This document shows, piece by piece, positions 1 through 6,600 of a DNA stretch of 9,504 nucleotides. The stretch lies in assembly GCA_965220955.1 (NCBI GenBank), contig CBDCRK010000020.1, positions 1 through 9,504 of the forward strand, written 5' to 3'. The notes beneath the pieces are model-generated. The model ran no database searches, had not been told where the DNA came from, and worked only from the letters and a program-made list of their open reading frames with translations. The position numbers and the translations under genes are program-made. Every line of letters starts with the position of its first letter. Within the stretch, counting starts at the first letter, position 1. The stretch is from CBDCRK01 sp965220955. GTDB lineage: Bacteria > Desulfobacterota > Binatia > Bin18 > CBDCRK01.

Positions 1-44
1 GAGGCTAACAACATATTGCTCGGTACCCCCTATTGCCTATCAGA

Positions 45-126
45 GTATATATGTTAAGTTTATTTTAAATTAATATTAAGAGAAATTTATACAACTATAA
101 GTAAGCAATAAGTAAGAAGGAAAGGA
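45..126 (+). promoter_or_regulatory. AT-rich upstream region and Shine-Dalgarno site of the alpha/beta-hydrolase gene
   Basis: The stretch before the first gene is very AT-rich, in contrast to the coding DNA. It contains a TATAAG hexamer at 96-101 that could be a -10 box; I see no convincing -35 partner at the usual distance. The purine-rich AAGGA at 122-126 lies 7 bases before the ATG at 134 and is a good ribosome binding site that supports this start. The promoter call is inference; the ribosome binding site is seen directly. Confidence 0.4.
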
Positions 127-133
127 CGAACAA

Positions 134-862
134 ATGCCTTGGCGTCTAGCAGCAGCCTATCCTGACTATGTCTTCCAATTCGGCGCCCTGCTGCGTGATC
201 CAGTCTACCACGGCGTGCAGGTCCCAAAAGGCAAGGGGCAGCCAGTTCTTCTTATCCCGGGATTTCTGGCCGGCGACTGGACCCTAAGGGTCATGGCTGG
301 GTGGCTGAACCGCATAGGCTACTGCCCCTACTTCTCTGGCATCGATTGGAATGTCGATTGCCCTGATCGGACAGGCGAGCTGCTGCAATGGCGGCTGGAA
401 CATATTATTAAAGAAGGTGGCGGTCCTATCATTGCCATTGGCCACAGCCTGGGAGGGATGCTGGCTCGATTCCTGGGCGCTAATTTCCCAGAGAAAATCC
501 AGCATGTGATTGCCCTGGGATCTCCCATCGATAATTCTGCCCAGGTCGTGCATCCGCTAGTCCGTGTGACATCGCAGATGCTACAGCCACTGCGATGGAT
601 GCGGGGCCAGTCTGGTCCTGGCTGCGGCAGTCTACAGTGTACCTGCCGGTTCAGCCAGAGTGTTTTTTCCTCGCTACCTGCAGGGGTAGGGTTTACAGCG
701 ATTTTCTCCAAGCAGGACGAAATCGTGGATTGGCGCGCGAGCATGGACCCCCAAGGTAATAATCACGAAGTGTCAGGTGGGCACCTGGGCTTGATTGTTA
801 ACCGGCAGGTCTACCGTGCGCTTGCCCGTACCCTGGCACACGTTACCCCGTCTCTAAATTAA
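134..862 (+). CDS. alpha/beta-hydrolase, lipase/esterase-like
   Basis: This is a 242-residue alpha/beta-hydrolase fold protein, probably a soluble serine esterase or lipase-like enzyme; the substrate cannot be told. The sequence shows a beta strand ending in PGF (residues 42-44), the usual oxyanion-hole position. It has the nucleophile elbow GHSLGG (103-108) with Ser105, then SKQDEIVDW (192-200), where Asp195 or Asp199 would be the acid, and SGGHLG (214-219) with the expected His217. The triad order Ser-Asp-His is normal for the fold. There is no signal peptide or membrane segment. A small cysteine cluster (Cys164, Cys169, Cys171) sits in the lid-like region and is unusual for a cytoplasmic hydrolase. 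The ATG at 134 has a good Shine-Dalgarno site. It is monocistronic in this window: the next gene runs the other way. It resembles the family of short PGAP1/lipase-like hydrolases that act on acyl esters, but I infer no pathway. Confidence 0.85.
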   Translation: MPWRLAAAYPDYVFQFGALLRDPVYHGVQVPKGKGQPVLLIPGFLAGDWTLRVMAGWLNRIGYCPYFSGIDWNVDCPDRTGELLQWRLEHIIKEGGGPIIAIGHSLGGMLARFLGANFPEKIQHVIALGSPIDNSAQVVHPLVRVTSQMLQPLRWMRGQSGPGCGSLQCTCRFSQSVFSSLPAGVGFTAIFSKQDEIVDWRASMDPQGNNHEVSGGHLGLIVNRQVYRALARTLAHVTPSLN

Positions 863-882
863 GCTACAATCGGAGTAGCTTA
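860..882 (+). terminator. Hairpin overlapping the hydrolase stop codon
   Basis: TAAGCTAC (860-867) pairs perfectly with GTAGCTTA (875-882) across a 7-base loop, so the TAA stop codon is inside the stem. No run of T follows (the next bases are gaagattatt), so this is at best a weak intrinsic terminator or an mRNA 3'-end stabiliser. The stem is seen directly; the role is inferred. Confidence 0.35.
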
Positions 883-996
883 GAAGATTATTACAGTCCA
901 TGAAGGCGTGGACATCACCATAACCGCTAAGCTCTATATACCCGTCACTAAATAAACTCTCACCCTATGAGTGCCTACAGCAGCTTGTGATTCTCC

Positions 997-1848
997 TCAG
1001 TCCGCATTAGTCACGGAATTGAGCGGGTAAGGAAGAAGTTTTCGCTGGGCTGTTTGAGCAGGGTCCATGGTAGGAGCCCTACGTCCACTGACAAGCAACC
1101 AATCTCGTACCACACTCACAACAACAGCAGCCGCGAATATTGTCCCAAAAATTGTGGTTGTCGGACGAGAGAAGAGTGGCCATAAGGCAACGCTGAGAAA
1201 CCCAGTCATACATCCACCAATGATTCTCCGCCTCCGGCTTGGAGGCAGTTTGCCAACAGGCCGGCCTTTTCGTTCACGCCAGCGAATAGCAAAGACAAAA
1301 AGGTAATGGGCCACGCCCACAAAGAGGAACCATACCGGCAACTGATGGTACTGAACAGCAAGGAAGACGGCTACCAATGCCCCCAGCGAATCAAACTCCA
1401 TATCCAGCTTTTTGCCCAGCTCGGTTATTTGATTTATCCTCCGGGACACATATCCATCAAAGAAATCGCCAACAATAACAAAGGAATACAGAAGCCCGGG
1501 GATCCAGGCGAGCCTACCTGGAGGCCAAGGGGAAAAGAGAAACCCCGCTAAAAACCCAATGGCAAGACCACGCACAAGAGTAATCGTGTTCGCTATGCCC
1601 AAGGTGGGCAACAAGAAATTATCCCCCGGACTGTAATTGTCTTTGAGTCCCTGGCGGAGAAGTCTCAAGAGCAGGGCGAGTGTACAGGCCGCAACCATTG
1701 CCCAACGTCTGGCATTAACCGGGTGCCAGATAACCTGCAAGATCCCGTAACCGCAGAGGAGCGAAAAGACCGCCCAGAGAAAAGCGATCCACCAATGGGA
1801 GCGCAAGCTCTTGAGTGCCAGATTCGCTGCTGCCTGATCTACTATCAT
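997..1848 (-). CDS. CDP-alcohol phosphatidyltransferase family membrane protein
   Basis: This 283-residue integral membrane enzyme belongs to the CDP-alcohol phosphatidyltransferase family, which transfers a phosphatidyl or phospho-alcohol group from a CDP-linked donor to an alcohol in the inner membrane. The catalytic signature lies at residues 128-153: D128, D131, G132, R136, G145, D149 and D153 fit the pattern DxxDGxxAR(x8)GxxxDxxxD, with Ser instead of the usual Ala before Arg136. The N-terminal half carries two hydrophobic segments (about 20-40 and 50-64), and a typical NTITLVRG motif (87-94) precedes the signature; more hydrophobic segments follow to about 253. The protein is longer than PgsA-type enzymes (about 180-200 residues) because of the N-terminal extension. 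The ATG follows an in-frame stop by only two codons, so the ORF cannot extend upstream, and I see no Shine-Dalgarno site. Which lipid or osmolyte it makes cannot be said. Confidence 0.85.
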   Translation of the reverse strand: MIVDQAAANLALKSLRSHWWIAFLWAVFSLLCGYGILQVIWHPVNARRWAMVAACTLALLLRLLRQGLKDNYSPGDNFLLPTLGIANTITLVRGLAIGFLAGFLFSPWPPGRLAWIPGLLYSFVIVGDFFDGYVSRRINQITELGKKLDMEFDSLGALVAVFLAVQYHQLPVWFLFVGVAHYLFVFAIRWRERKGRPVGKLPPSRRRRIIGGCMTGFLSVALWPLFSRPTTTIFGTIFAAAVVVSVVRDWLLVSGRRAPTMDPAQTAQRKLLPYPLNSVTNAD

Positions 1849-1865
1849 GTGGCGTTAAAACAAGT

Positions 1866-1887
1866 GAAGCATGCTTCTGGTTTTATA
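1866..1887 (-). promoter_or_regulatory. Candidate -10 box and 12-bp palindrome upstream of the phosphatidyltransferase
   Basis: Reading the minus strand, TATAAA (complement of 1882-1887) could be a -10 box, about 35 bases before the start codon at 1848. Just downstream, GAAGCATGCTTC (1866-1877) is a perfect 12-base palindrome lying between that box and the gene, where a repressor site could be. No good -35 hexamer is visible. The palindrome is certain; the regulatory role is inference. Confidence 0.25.
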
Positions 1888-2057
1888 TCAACTCAGCCAG
1901 TAGCTGCTTCGTCCCTTGCAGGGTTGATGCTCAGTTCATGCCTGATTGGCAAAGCCTCCCCTTCTCTGTCTCCCATAGGCAAACTAAAGTAGTTTTCGTT
2001 GACCGAGAGTTCGGTTTACCATAGACATATAGGAAAAAAGAAGACAGAGGTCAGGAT

Positions 2058-2195
2058 ATGAGTACCCTATCTAAGGTTTCGGGGGTAGCCATGCTGGAAC
2101 AAACGATTAGCAAGCGTAGACCCGAGTATCAGGAGTATAGCAAAAACACCAACACCTTCTTTCCCTGGTTCTCCCGGCAGCGTTCCCTGCCATAA
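2058..2195 (+). pseudogene. C-terminal remnant of a DUF1295 (steroid 5-alpha-reductase-like) protein
   Basis: Forty-five codons encode a peptide with LSKVSGVAMLEQTI (residues 4-17) and then RRPEYQEYSKNTNTFFPWF (20-38). This is the characteristic end of DUF1295 membrane proteins, which usually close with a KVSGxxLLE segment, then RRPxYxxYxxxTxxFxPWxP. Full-length members are roughly 250-270 residues with several membrane helices. Here an in-frame stop at 2022-2024 lies 11 codons before the ATG, and none of the upstream helices are recognisable in 1850-2057. The piece is therefore a leftover 3' end of a gene that has been deleted. It ends at a normal TAA (2193-2195). The ATG at 2058 is probably an accidental in-frame methionine. 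The family match is from recognition of the motif, not from a search. Confidence 0.75.
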
Positions 2196-2225
2196 GCTCC
2201 TGGGATAAGACTGATTTTTGCTTCC

Positions 2226-2276
2226 TTGACAGCTCTCACCAAAACGGGATAGGGAAAATCAGACCACCAAAGGAGG
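2226..2276 (+). promoter_or_regulatory. Candidate promoter and strong Shine-Dalgarno site of the amidohydrolase gene
   Basis: A consensus -35 hexamer TTGACA is at 2226-2231. The only -10 candidate at 17-18 bases is poor (around ATAGGGA, 2249-2255), so the promoter call is weak. AGGAGG at 2271-2276 lies 6 bases before the ATG at 2283; it is a near-ideal ribosome binding site and fixes that start. Confidence 0.4.
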
Positions 2277-2282
2277 GGTTTT

Positions 2283-3641
2283 ATGGCCCAGAGCATACTT
2301 TTCCAGAACGCACGCCTGATTGATGGCCTTGCCGACCAGCCACGTGAAAAAGTCTCTATCTTAGTCACCGGCGAGCGCATCACGGCAGTTGAGTCCGGTC
2401 CTCTCCCACCACCTGCCGGGGCACAAGTCATCGATTTGGGCGGCAAGACCGTGCTTCCCGGTTTGATCGATACCCATGTCCATACCTCACTAATGGGCGA
2501 CGAAGGTCTTCCCCTGTTTCTTGCCGCCGGGGTGACAACCGCGCGTGACGTGGGGGGTAAGCTAGAGAAGGTACAACAAATCAAAGCTGACCTCAGCAGT
2601 GGCAAAAAGCTCGGGCCTCGGCTGTTCATCTATGGCCCGCTTCTTGATGGGGCTGAGAAGAGCTTCGACTATGCCGCCTTTGTAGAGATGATTGATACCG
2701 TTCCTTCCCCTGAAGTAGTGCCGCAGAAGATCGGCCCCCTGCTGGACGCCGGGGTGGACGGGGTCAAAATCTATTTCACCATGCCACCGGAAACCGTACA
2801 AGAGGTCATTCGCTTTGTTGACAAGCGCGTGCCCATAACCGGACATCTCGGCTACACGCAGTCCATTGACGCAATTAAAGCCGGCATTAACGGCCTAGAG
2901 CACGTATGGATCTCTCCGTACAACGACTTCTGTGCCCTGGAGATGCGCTTTGGTCCTGGCGCCTCCATGTTGGATCCTCAGTTCTGGACCCGAACTCTCA
3001 AGGGATGGGAAGAAGCCGATCTGCAAGGTTCTGGAGCTCGCACCTGGTTCGACGCTATGGTAGAACACCAAGTCCACATGGGCACCACACTAGACCTTTT
3101 ATGGATGGCCAAGTGCGGCAGCGAAGCCGCGCAAGGCGATCCCGACCGGCGCTATATTCCTCCCGCAGCGCTTGCTCGCCAGAAAGCTATGACTGCACGC
3201 CTGGGTGAGCGGCCGGACTGGGATATGCACATAGGATTGTTTGAGCCGCATCAAGGGGTTAAGGCACTAGAAAAACACCAAGAAGTGACACACCTGCTAC
3301 ACCAGGCTGGCGGCCTCATAGTAGGCGGCACCGACTGTGGGGCCATACCCTACCCTCCACCGGGTTTCGCTTTACTGCGCGAGATTGAGCTGTTGGCCGA
3401 GGCTGTGGGTTCCATGGCTGCGCTCAAAGCCGTTACCTCAGTTGCAGCCCTTTGCTTGTGGAAGGAAGAAGACATTGGCACGGTAGCTCCTGGGCGGTAT
3501 GCCGATTTGCTGGTAGTCGACGGTGACCCGCTGCATGATGTACGTGAGCTGCGCAAACTCACCACTGTCTACCGTGGCGGCATAGCCTACGACCCGCAAG
3601 AAATTTTGGCTCAAGCCCCCAAGTCGCCAGTGGTCCCCTAG
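2283..3641 (+). CDS. Metal-dependent amidohydrolase (imidazolonepropionase/prolidase-like)
   Basis: This 452-residue protein belongs to the amidohydrolase superfamily and would hydrolyse an amide or related bond, most likely with a binuclear metal centre in the cytoplasm. The N-terminal beta-sandwich (about 1-58) leads to the first metal motif THVHTS (64-69; His65, His67) after VLPGLID. Further on are GVDGVKIY (157-164), where Lys162 is the likely carboxylated bridging lysine, ITGH (185-188, His188), GLEH (204-207, His207) and GGTD (348-351) with the catalytic Asp351. The C-terminal GRYADLLVVDGDPL (404-417) returns to the sandwich domain and is typical of COG1228-type members. The length is normal and every key residue is present, so it should be active. 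There is no signal peptide. The start has an ideal AGGAGG. The substrate (a dipeptide, a cyclic ureide or an N-acyl compound) cannot be told, and the neighbours do not help. Confidence 0.9.
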   Translation: MAQSILFQNARLIDGLADQPREKVSILVTGERITAVESGPLPPPAGAQVIDLGGKTVLPGLIDTHVHTSLMGDEGLPLFLAAGVTTARDVGGKLEKVQQIKADLSSGKKLGPRLFIYGPLLDGAEKSFDYAAFVEMIDTVPSPEVVPQKIGPLLDAGVDGVKIYFTMPPETVQEVIRFVDKRVPITGHLGYTQSIDAIKAGINGLEHVWISPYNDFCALEMRFGPGASMLDPQFWTRTLKGWEEADLQGSGARTWFDAMVEHQVHMGTTLDLLWMAKCGSEAAQGDPDRRYIPPAALARQKAMTARLGERPDWDMHIGLFEPHQGVKALEKHQEVTHLLHQAGGLIVGGTDCGAIPYPPPGFALLREIELLAEAVGSMAALKAVTSVAALCLWKEEDIGTVAPGRYADLLVVDGDPLHDVRELRKLTTVYRGGIAYDPQEILAQAPKSPVVP

Positions 3642-3667
3642 CCTTAGAGGACTGAGCCTTCTTTCTT

Positions 3668-3695
3668 TTCTCCCGCATAACCGCGGGAGAGGACT
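3668..3695. terminator. Hairpin between the amidohydrolase and EamA genes
   Basis: TCTCCCGC (3671-3678) and GCGGGAGA (3685-3692) form a perfect 8-bp GC-rich stem with the loop ATAACC. Two wobble pairs and one more T-A pair extend it to 3668-3695. It lies between two convergent genes, where a bidirectional terminator is expected. Neither strand has a T tract directly after the stem: the plus strand continues with GGACTGGG and the minus strand with AAAGAAAGAAGG. Intrinsic termination would be weak or factor-assisted. The stem is seen; the role is inferred. Confidence 0.45.
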
Positions 3696-3800
3696 GGGTA
3701 CAGAGCGGTGGAAGTAGATAACCACTGATGTGAATACCGATGAAGTAGTTTTCCTTAGCCTGTTTCGTCGGCGTTAATCCCTCTGGCAACCCTGGACCGG

Positions 3801-4679
3801 TTAACCCCGGCTATTTGCCGTACGCGTAGTGAGAAGGACTCCGCTAATGACCATGGCAGTTCCAACCATGTGAAATCGGCTGACTCTTTCCCCCAAAAAC
3901 AGGGCAGAGAAGAGCAGGACAATAATAGGAATTAGGTTCATAAACACTGCAGCCCGGTGGGGACTGATGGTGGCCAGAGCTTTATAATAGAGCAGATTCG
4001 TCAGGGGAGAGAGTAAACATAGGTACCCAACCGAGACCACGGCCAAGAGAGGAAGCCGTGGCGGCAGGCTCAGTGATGAGGTGGTCAACGCTAGAGGGAG
4101 TAACATAACCGAGCCCACCAGATAGGCACTAGCGGTTGCGGCGGTAGGGGAACGACGGGCTAATACCACCCGACCATAGACGGTGTAGGTTGCCCAGTTA
4201 AGCTGGCCACACAAAATGAGGAGGTCACCCCAGCTAAAGGAGGTGTTTAGCAAATTTTCCAGCGCTCCCTGACAGATAATGACCAGCAGGCCGGCAAAGG
4301 AAAGAATAATACCCGCCACGCTGGCCAAGGTAAGACGTTCTGCCAAAAATATCCAGGAGAGCAAGGTTACCCAAATCGGCGTCGAAGCCGCAATAATCCC
4401 GGCATTTGAGGCGGTGGTAAGCCGCAGGCCAAGATAAAAGAGTATGCCGGAGGCCACCACCCCGGTTGTGGCTAAAACCAGTGTGCTCTTGAGATCCTCA
4501 AACAACACCTCCCACCAGTTGGGCGTGGATTTACGACCAATGAGAAGAAGAACTATAGTACCGACCACGGTCCTCATGGTAATGAGGGTTAGCGGGCTCA
4601 CAATACCAAGGGTGAACTTGCTGGTGGGAAAGTTGCCTGCCCAAAGAAAAATAACGCCCAATAACAGGAAATAGACCAA
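3801..4679 (-). CDS. EamA/DMT-family transporter
   Basis: This 292-residue polytopic inner-membrane protein is of the drug/metabolite transporter superfamily (EamA, RhaT-like), probably a metabolite exporter; the substrate is unknown. There are about ten hydrophobic segments arranged as two EamA repeats. The first (about 1-137) contains LWAGNFPTSKF (12-22) near the start and ends in FLAERLTLASVAGIILSFAG (111-130). The second (about 150-288) contains WATYTVYGR (162-170) and the equivalent FLGERVSRFHMVGTAMVISG (261-280). The matching GER/AER-plus-helix ends of both halves are the family hallmark. The length is typical. The start codon is TTG, with AAGGAAGG about 9-10 bases upstream on the minus strand (within 4688-4697), which supports it. 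It converges on the amidohydrolase and diverges from the luciferase-like gene. Confidence 0.9.
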   Translation of the reverse strand: MVYFLLLGVIFLWAGNFPTSKFTLGIVSPLTLITMRTVVGTIVLLLIGRKSTPNWWEVLFEDLKSTLVLATTGVVASGILFYLGLRLTTASNAGIIAASTPIWVTLLSWIFLAERLTLASVAGIILSFAGLLVIICQGALENLLNTSFSWGDLLILCGQLNWATYTVYGRVVLARRSPTAATASAYLVGSVMLLPLALTTSSLSLPPRLPLLAVVSVGYLCLLSPLTNLLYYKALATISPHRAAVFMNLIPIIVLLFSALFLGERVSRFHMVGTAMVISGVLLTTRTANSRG

Positions 4680-5089
4680 AAGAACGAACCCTTCCTTTAT
4701 CTGCTTGACGGGTCAAGAACCTGCTTCCTTCCAAAGGAAGGATGGTTTGTCAAGCCAGGGGGCTTTATCCTCACCTCTTGGTCTCAATTATATAGATAGT
4801 GCCCAGCCATGGGATTACCTCAATCCAGAGCTGCCCAAGTTTCCCCAAATGCCAGAGAGGTAAGTGCTGTGGTTTGTTCCCTGTTCGCACTCGCAAAAAG
4901 CGGGTTACCTGCCAGAGAAAACCAGGGATATCTGGAAGTCTTTGGCCTGTCGCTGCTAAGCGGGTAGCATCCGCCCTCGGCTTCGCTTTACTTCGCTCGG
5001 GGTCGGCGGTAAAGTGGCACCATGAACGAGAGTTTCGAAAATCGACCGCTCCTTTGACAAGCTGTCGGCCAGAAAGGAGTACATTGACT
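4680..5089. other. 410-base non-coding region between divergent genes, with several inverted repeats
   Basis: I find no convincing gene here, although the frame of the luciferase-like gene stays open back to 4799. The region holds three visible structures. CTTGAC/GTCAAG (4704-4717) is a 2-base-loop inverted repeat. TCCTTCC-AAA-GGAAGGA (4726-4742) is a 7-bp stem. A GC-rich imperfect hairpin bounded by CCGCC (4971-4975) and GGCGG (5005-5009) contains the direct repeat CTTCGCT at 4981-4987 and 4991-4997. TTGACA-like hexamers occur on both strands (TTGACA near 5054, and TGTCAA near 4750 for the minus strand), but without clear -10 partners. The region must carry the control signals for both flanking genes. 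I recognise no known riboswitch. Confidence 0.5.
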
Positions 5090-6118
5090 ATGGACATCGG
5101 GCTCTATGCCAACACCCACGGTCTAGGTTATCGCGATGAGACAAACCTCTTTGCCAGAAGCATCCCGGCAGCGCAAATGCGTCCCGTCCAGATAGCCCAG
5201 CTGGCCGAGCGCTCGGGATTTCACTCCTTGTGGTTTCCGGACCATGTCTGCATGCCCAGGCAGTCGACCAGTGCGCATGCGGCCAACGCCTCGGGAACGC
5301 GAGCTTATGAGCCGCAACACAACATGCTTGACGCAGCTGTGGTCATGGGAGCTGTGGCTGTCAGCACAAGCCGCCTCAAGCTAGCCACCAGTGTGCTGAT
5401 TGCCCCCTACCGGGGGCCGCTCAATGATGCCCGGCAGTTTGCCAGTGTTGACCAGCTATCTAACGGACGGCTCATTTTAGGCGTTGGCGCTGGCTGGATG
5501 AAGGAGGAGTTTGACGCTCTGGGTCTACCCTACGAAAAACGTGGGGCAATGACAAACGAATGCATCGAGATCTATAAGCAGTGCTGGACTAAGGAGGTGG
5601 TCAGTTTTCAGGGGCGTTTCTATCGTCTTGAGAATCTCAGCATGGACCCCAAGCCGATGCAGAAGCCACGCCCACCCATTGTTTATGGGGGCATTATCCC
5701 GGCCTCGGCGCGCCGGGCTGCGCGCTACTGCGACGGCTTCTACCCCCTTTTCCTGGACCCCCATGCCGAACCCACCCGCTTCGGGCCCCTCCAGGACGTG
5801 ATCCGTCGGGAAATGGAACAGAAGGGTCGTGATCCGGCAAATTTCTCCATGCTTTGTGCTGCTTCGGCACGGCTCACCTCTAGGAATGACTCCCAGGCCC
5901 AGCAGAAGTCCCGCCCCATCTGTACGGGCATAGCCGAGCAAGTGCTCTCTGACCTTGAGCGGTTGGCTGAGGCCGGCTACTCGTTGGTGGTCTGCTTGTT
6001 TGACTGTCCATCAGGGCGGATAGAGGAACTCGAGGAACAGATCCAGCGTTTCGCAGAAGAAATCCTACCTGCGGCTAAGGGCATTAAGGCAAAGGGGGGT
6101 TGGCAGGCCAGCGTGTAG
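5090..6118 (+). CDS. Luciferase-like (F420-type) monooxygenase/oxidoreductase
   Basis: This 342-residue TIM-barrel protein belongs to the bacterial luciferase-like family, probably using F420 or FMN as cofactor; the substrate is unknown. The first strand is MDIGLYANTHG, followed by AQLAERSGFHSLWFPDHV (37-52). The middle contains RLKLATSVLIAPYR (95-108), then the family signature FASVDQLSNGRLILGVGAGW (117-136), then FDALGLPYEKRG (141-152) and KPRPPIVYGG (192-201). These are standard for COG2141 proteins of the 'probable F420-dependent oxidoreductase' type. I place the start at the ATG at 5090 because AGGAG (5075-5079) sits 10 bases before it and the barrel begins there. The upstream in-frame extension to 4799 has no family resemblance. 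The C-terminus (302-342) ends in an acidic then lysine-rich helix. The gene stands alone on this strand. F420 use is an inference from family resemblance. Confidence 0.88.
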   Translation: MDIGLYANTHGLGYRDETNLFARSIPAAQMRPVQIAQLAERSGFHSLWFPDHVCMPRQSTSAHAANASGTRAYEPQHNMLDAAVVMGAVAVSTSRLKLATSVLIAPYRGPLNDARQFASVDQLSNGRLILGVGAGWMKEEFDALGLPYEKRGAMTNECIEIYKQCWTKEVVSFQGRFYRLENLSMDPKPMQKPRPPIVYGGIIPASARRAARYCDGFYPLFLDPHAEPTRFGPLQDVIRREMEQKGRDPANFSMLCAASARLTSRNDSQAQQKSRPICTGIAEQVLSDLERLAEAGYSLVVCLFDCPSGRIEELEEQIQRFAEEILPAAKGIKAKGGWQASV

Positions 6119-6204
6119 TAAACGGAGAATAGAGACTTCCCTTGGTCTCGAGGCTCTAGGACGCTTCACGCAACGCCCTGTTGATGAGGTTTGTTGTCTG
6201 AACT

Positions 6205-6420
6205 CTAAGGATTGGGGGCTTTCTCTAAGATGCCTTTGATCGCTGTAGCAATATCGCGACTGAGATCCGTGACCGTTTGGCTCATGGCTGAAACCGTCGC
6301 CTCATAGTCTTGCGCGCCCACAGATTGGCTAAAGCTGGACTTCCGGCTTGCAAGCACGTCCTTGCCCTTTTCCCCCAAGATGCTCCAGCGCGCTACTAGT
6401 GAGGCGTTCCCAAATTGCAC
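6205..6420 (-). pseudogene. pqiC: C-terminal remnant of pqiC-like ABC transport auxiliary lipoprotein
   Basis: The readable 71 codons encode LVARWSIL (8-15), then RKSSFSQSV (26-34), then DYEATVSAMSQTVTDLSRDI (38-57) and a short tail. This matches the C-terminal third of PqiC-type (DUF330) lipoproteins: an ARWxIL beta strand, an SFSxPV segment, a YxxxVxAMSxxxxxLSxxI helix. These outer-membrane lipoproteins are usually 180-200 residues and work with MCE-protein lipid transport systems. The signal peptide, lipobox and first two thirds are missing. Just upstream on the minus strand an in-frame stop occurs at 6427-6429, and from there the DNA instead makes sense on the plus strand as a TPR remnant. 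The first codon of the open stretch is GTG, without a visible Shine-Dalgarno site. The identification is by motif recognition and should be checked by profile search. Confidence 0.75.
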
Positions 6421-6594
6421 GAGGGCTTAGTCGTCTTGGAGGCGATGAGGGCAAGGTTACTCAGGACGTATTGGCTGGCGCTGCAGGCTGAGGCTTATAG
6501 AAAAAACGGCCAAGCCAAAAAGGGGCTACGCACCCTGGATGAAGCACTGGCAGACGTGCAAGGGGTAAAGGATCCGCTCAATGAACTGTGGTGA
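6421..6594 (+). pseudogene. C-terminal TPR remnant of a cyclase/AAA-ATPase regulator protein
   Basis: From 6421 the plus strand reads EGLVVLEAMRARLLRTYWLA, continues LQAEAYRKNGQAKKGLRTLD, then EALADVQGVKDPLNELW, and stops at TGA (6592-6594). This is the tetratricopeptide pattern near the end of the large predicted ATPase/adenylate-guanylate cyclase regulators, which have YWLALLAEAYxKxGQxEEGLxxLDEAL followed by ERxxEAELxRLKGELLL. Here the piece stops inside that last motif. Proteins of this type are usually around 1000 residues or more, so almost everything is gone. The frame is open upstream only to 6403. The 5' break coincides with the break in the pqiC remnant, at about 6420. The 3' end lies 6 bases from the stop of higA. 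Non-functional, in my reading. Confidence 0.7.
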
Positions 6595-6600
6595 GCACCA

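Noticed and set aside
284..744. Reading frames on the minus strand inside the alpha/beta-hydrolase gene
   Set aside because: They are shadows of a gene with a complete catalytic triad and have no protein-like features.
2129..2846. Minus-strand open frames over the amidohydrolase start
   Set aside because: They overlap a gene with all metal ligands and an ideal ribosome binding site; their translations look random.
1989..3754. AGTAGTTTTC occurring twice (about 1989 and 3745)
   Set aside because: It is a ten-base match without extended similarity on either side, compatible with chance in a 9.5-kb window.
4799..5089. In-frame N-terminal extension of the luciferase-like gene to an ATG at 4799
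   Set aside because: The 97 added residues have no resemblance to the family, while the ATG at 5090 has a good Shine-Dalgarno site and begins with the first barrel strand.
4680..5089. Riboswitch or T-box leader in the gap before the monooxygenase
   Set aside because: I could not find T-box, cobalamin, SAM or other class-specific core motifs; the stems alone are not enough.
4771..5097. 108-codon reading frame on the minus strand in the EamA/monooxygenase gap
   Set aside because: It has no recognisable domain, lies in the repeat-rich gap and overlaps the real start of the monooxygenase gene; likely chance.
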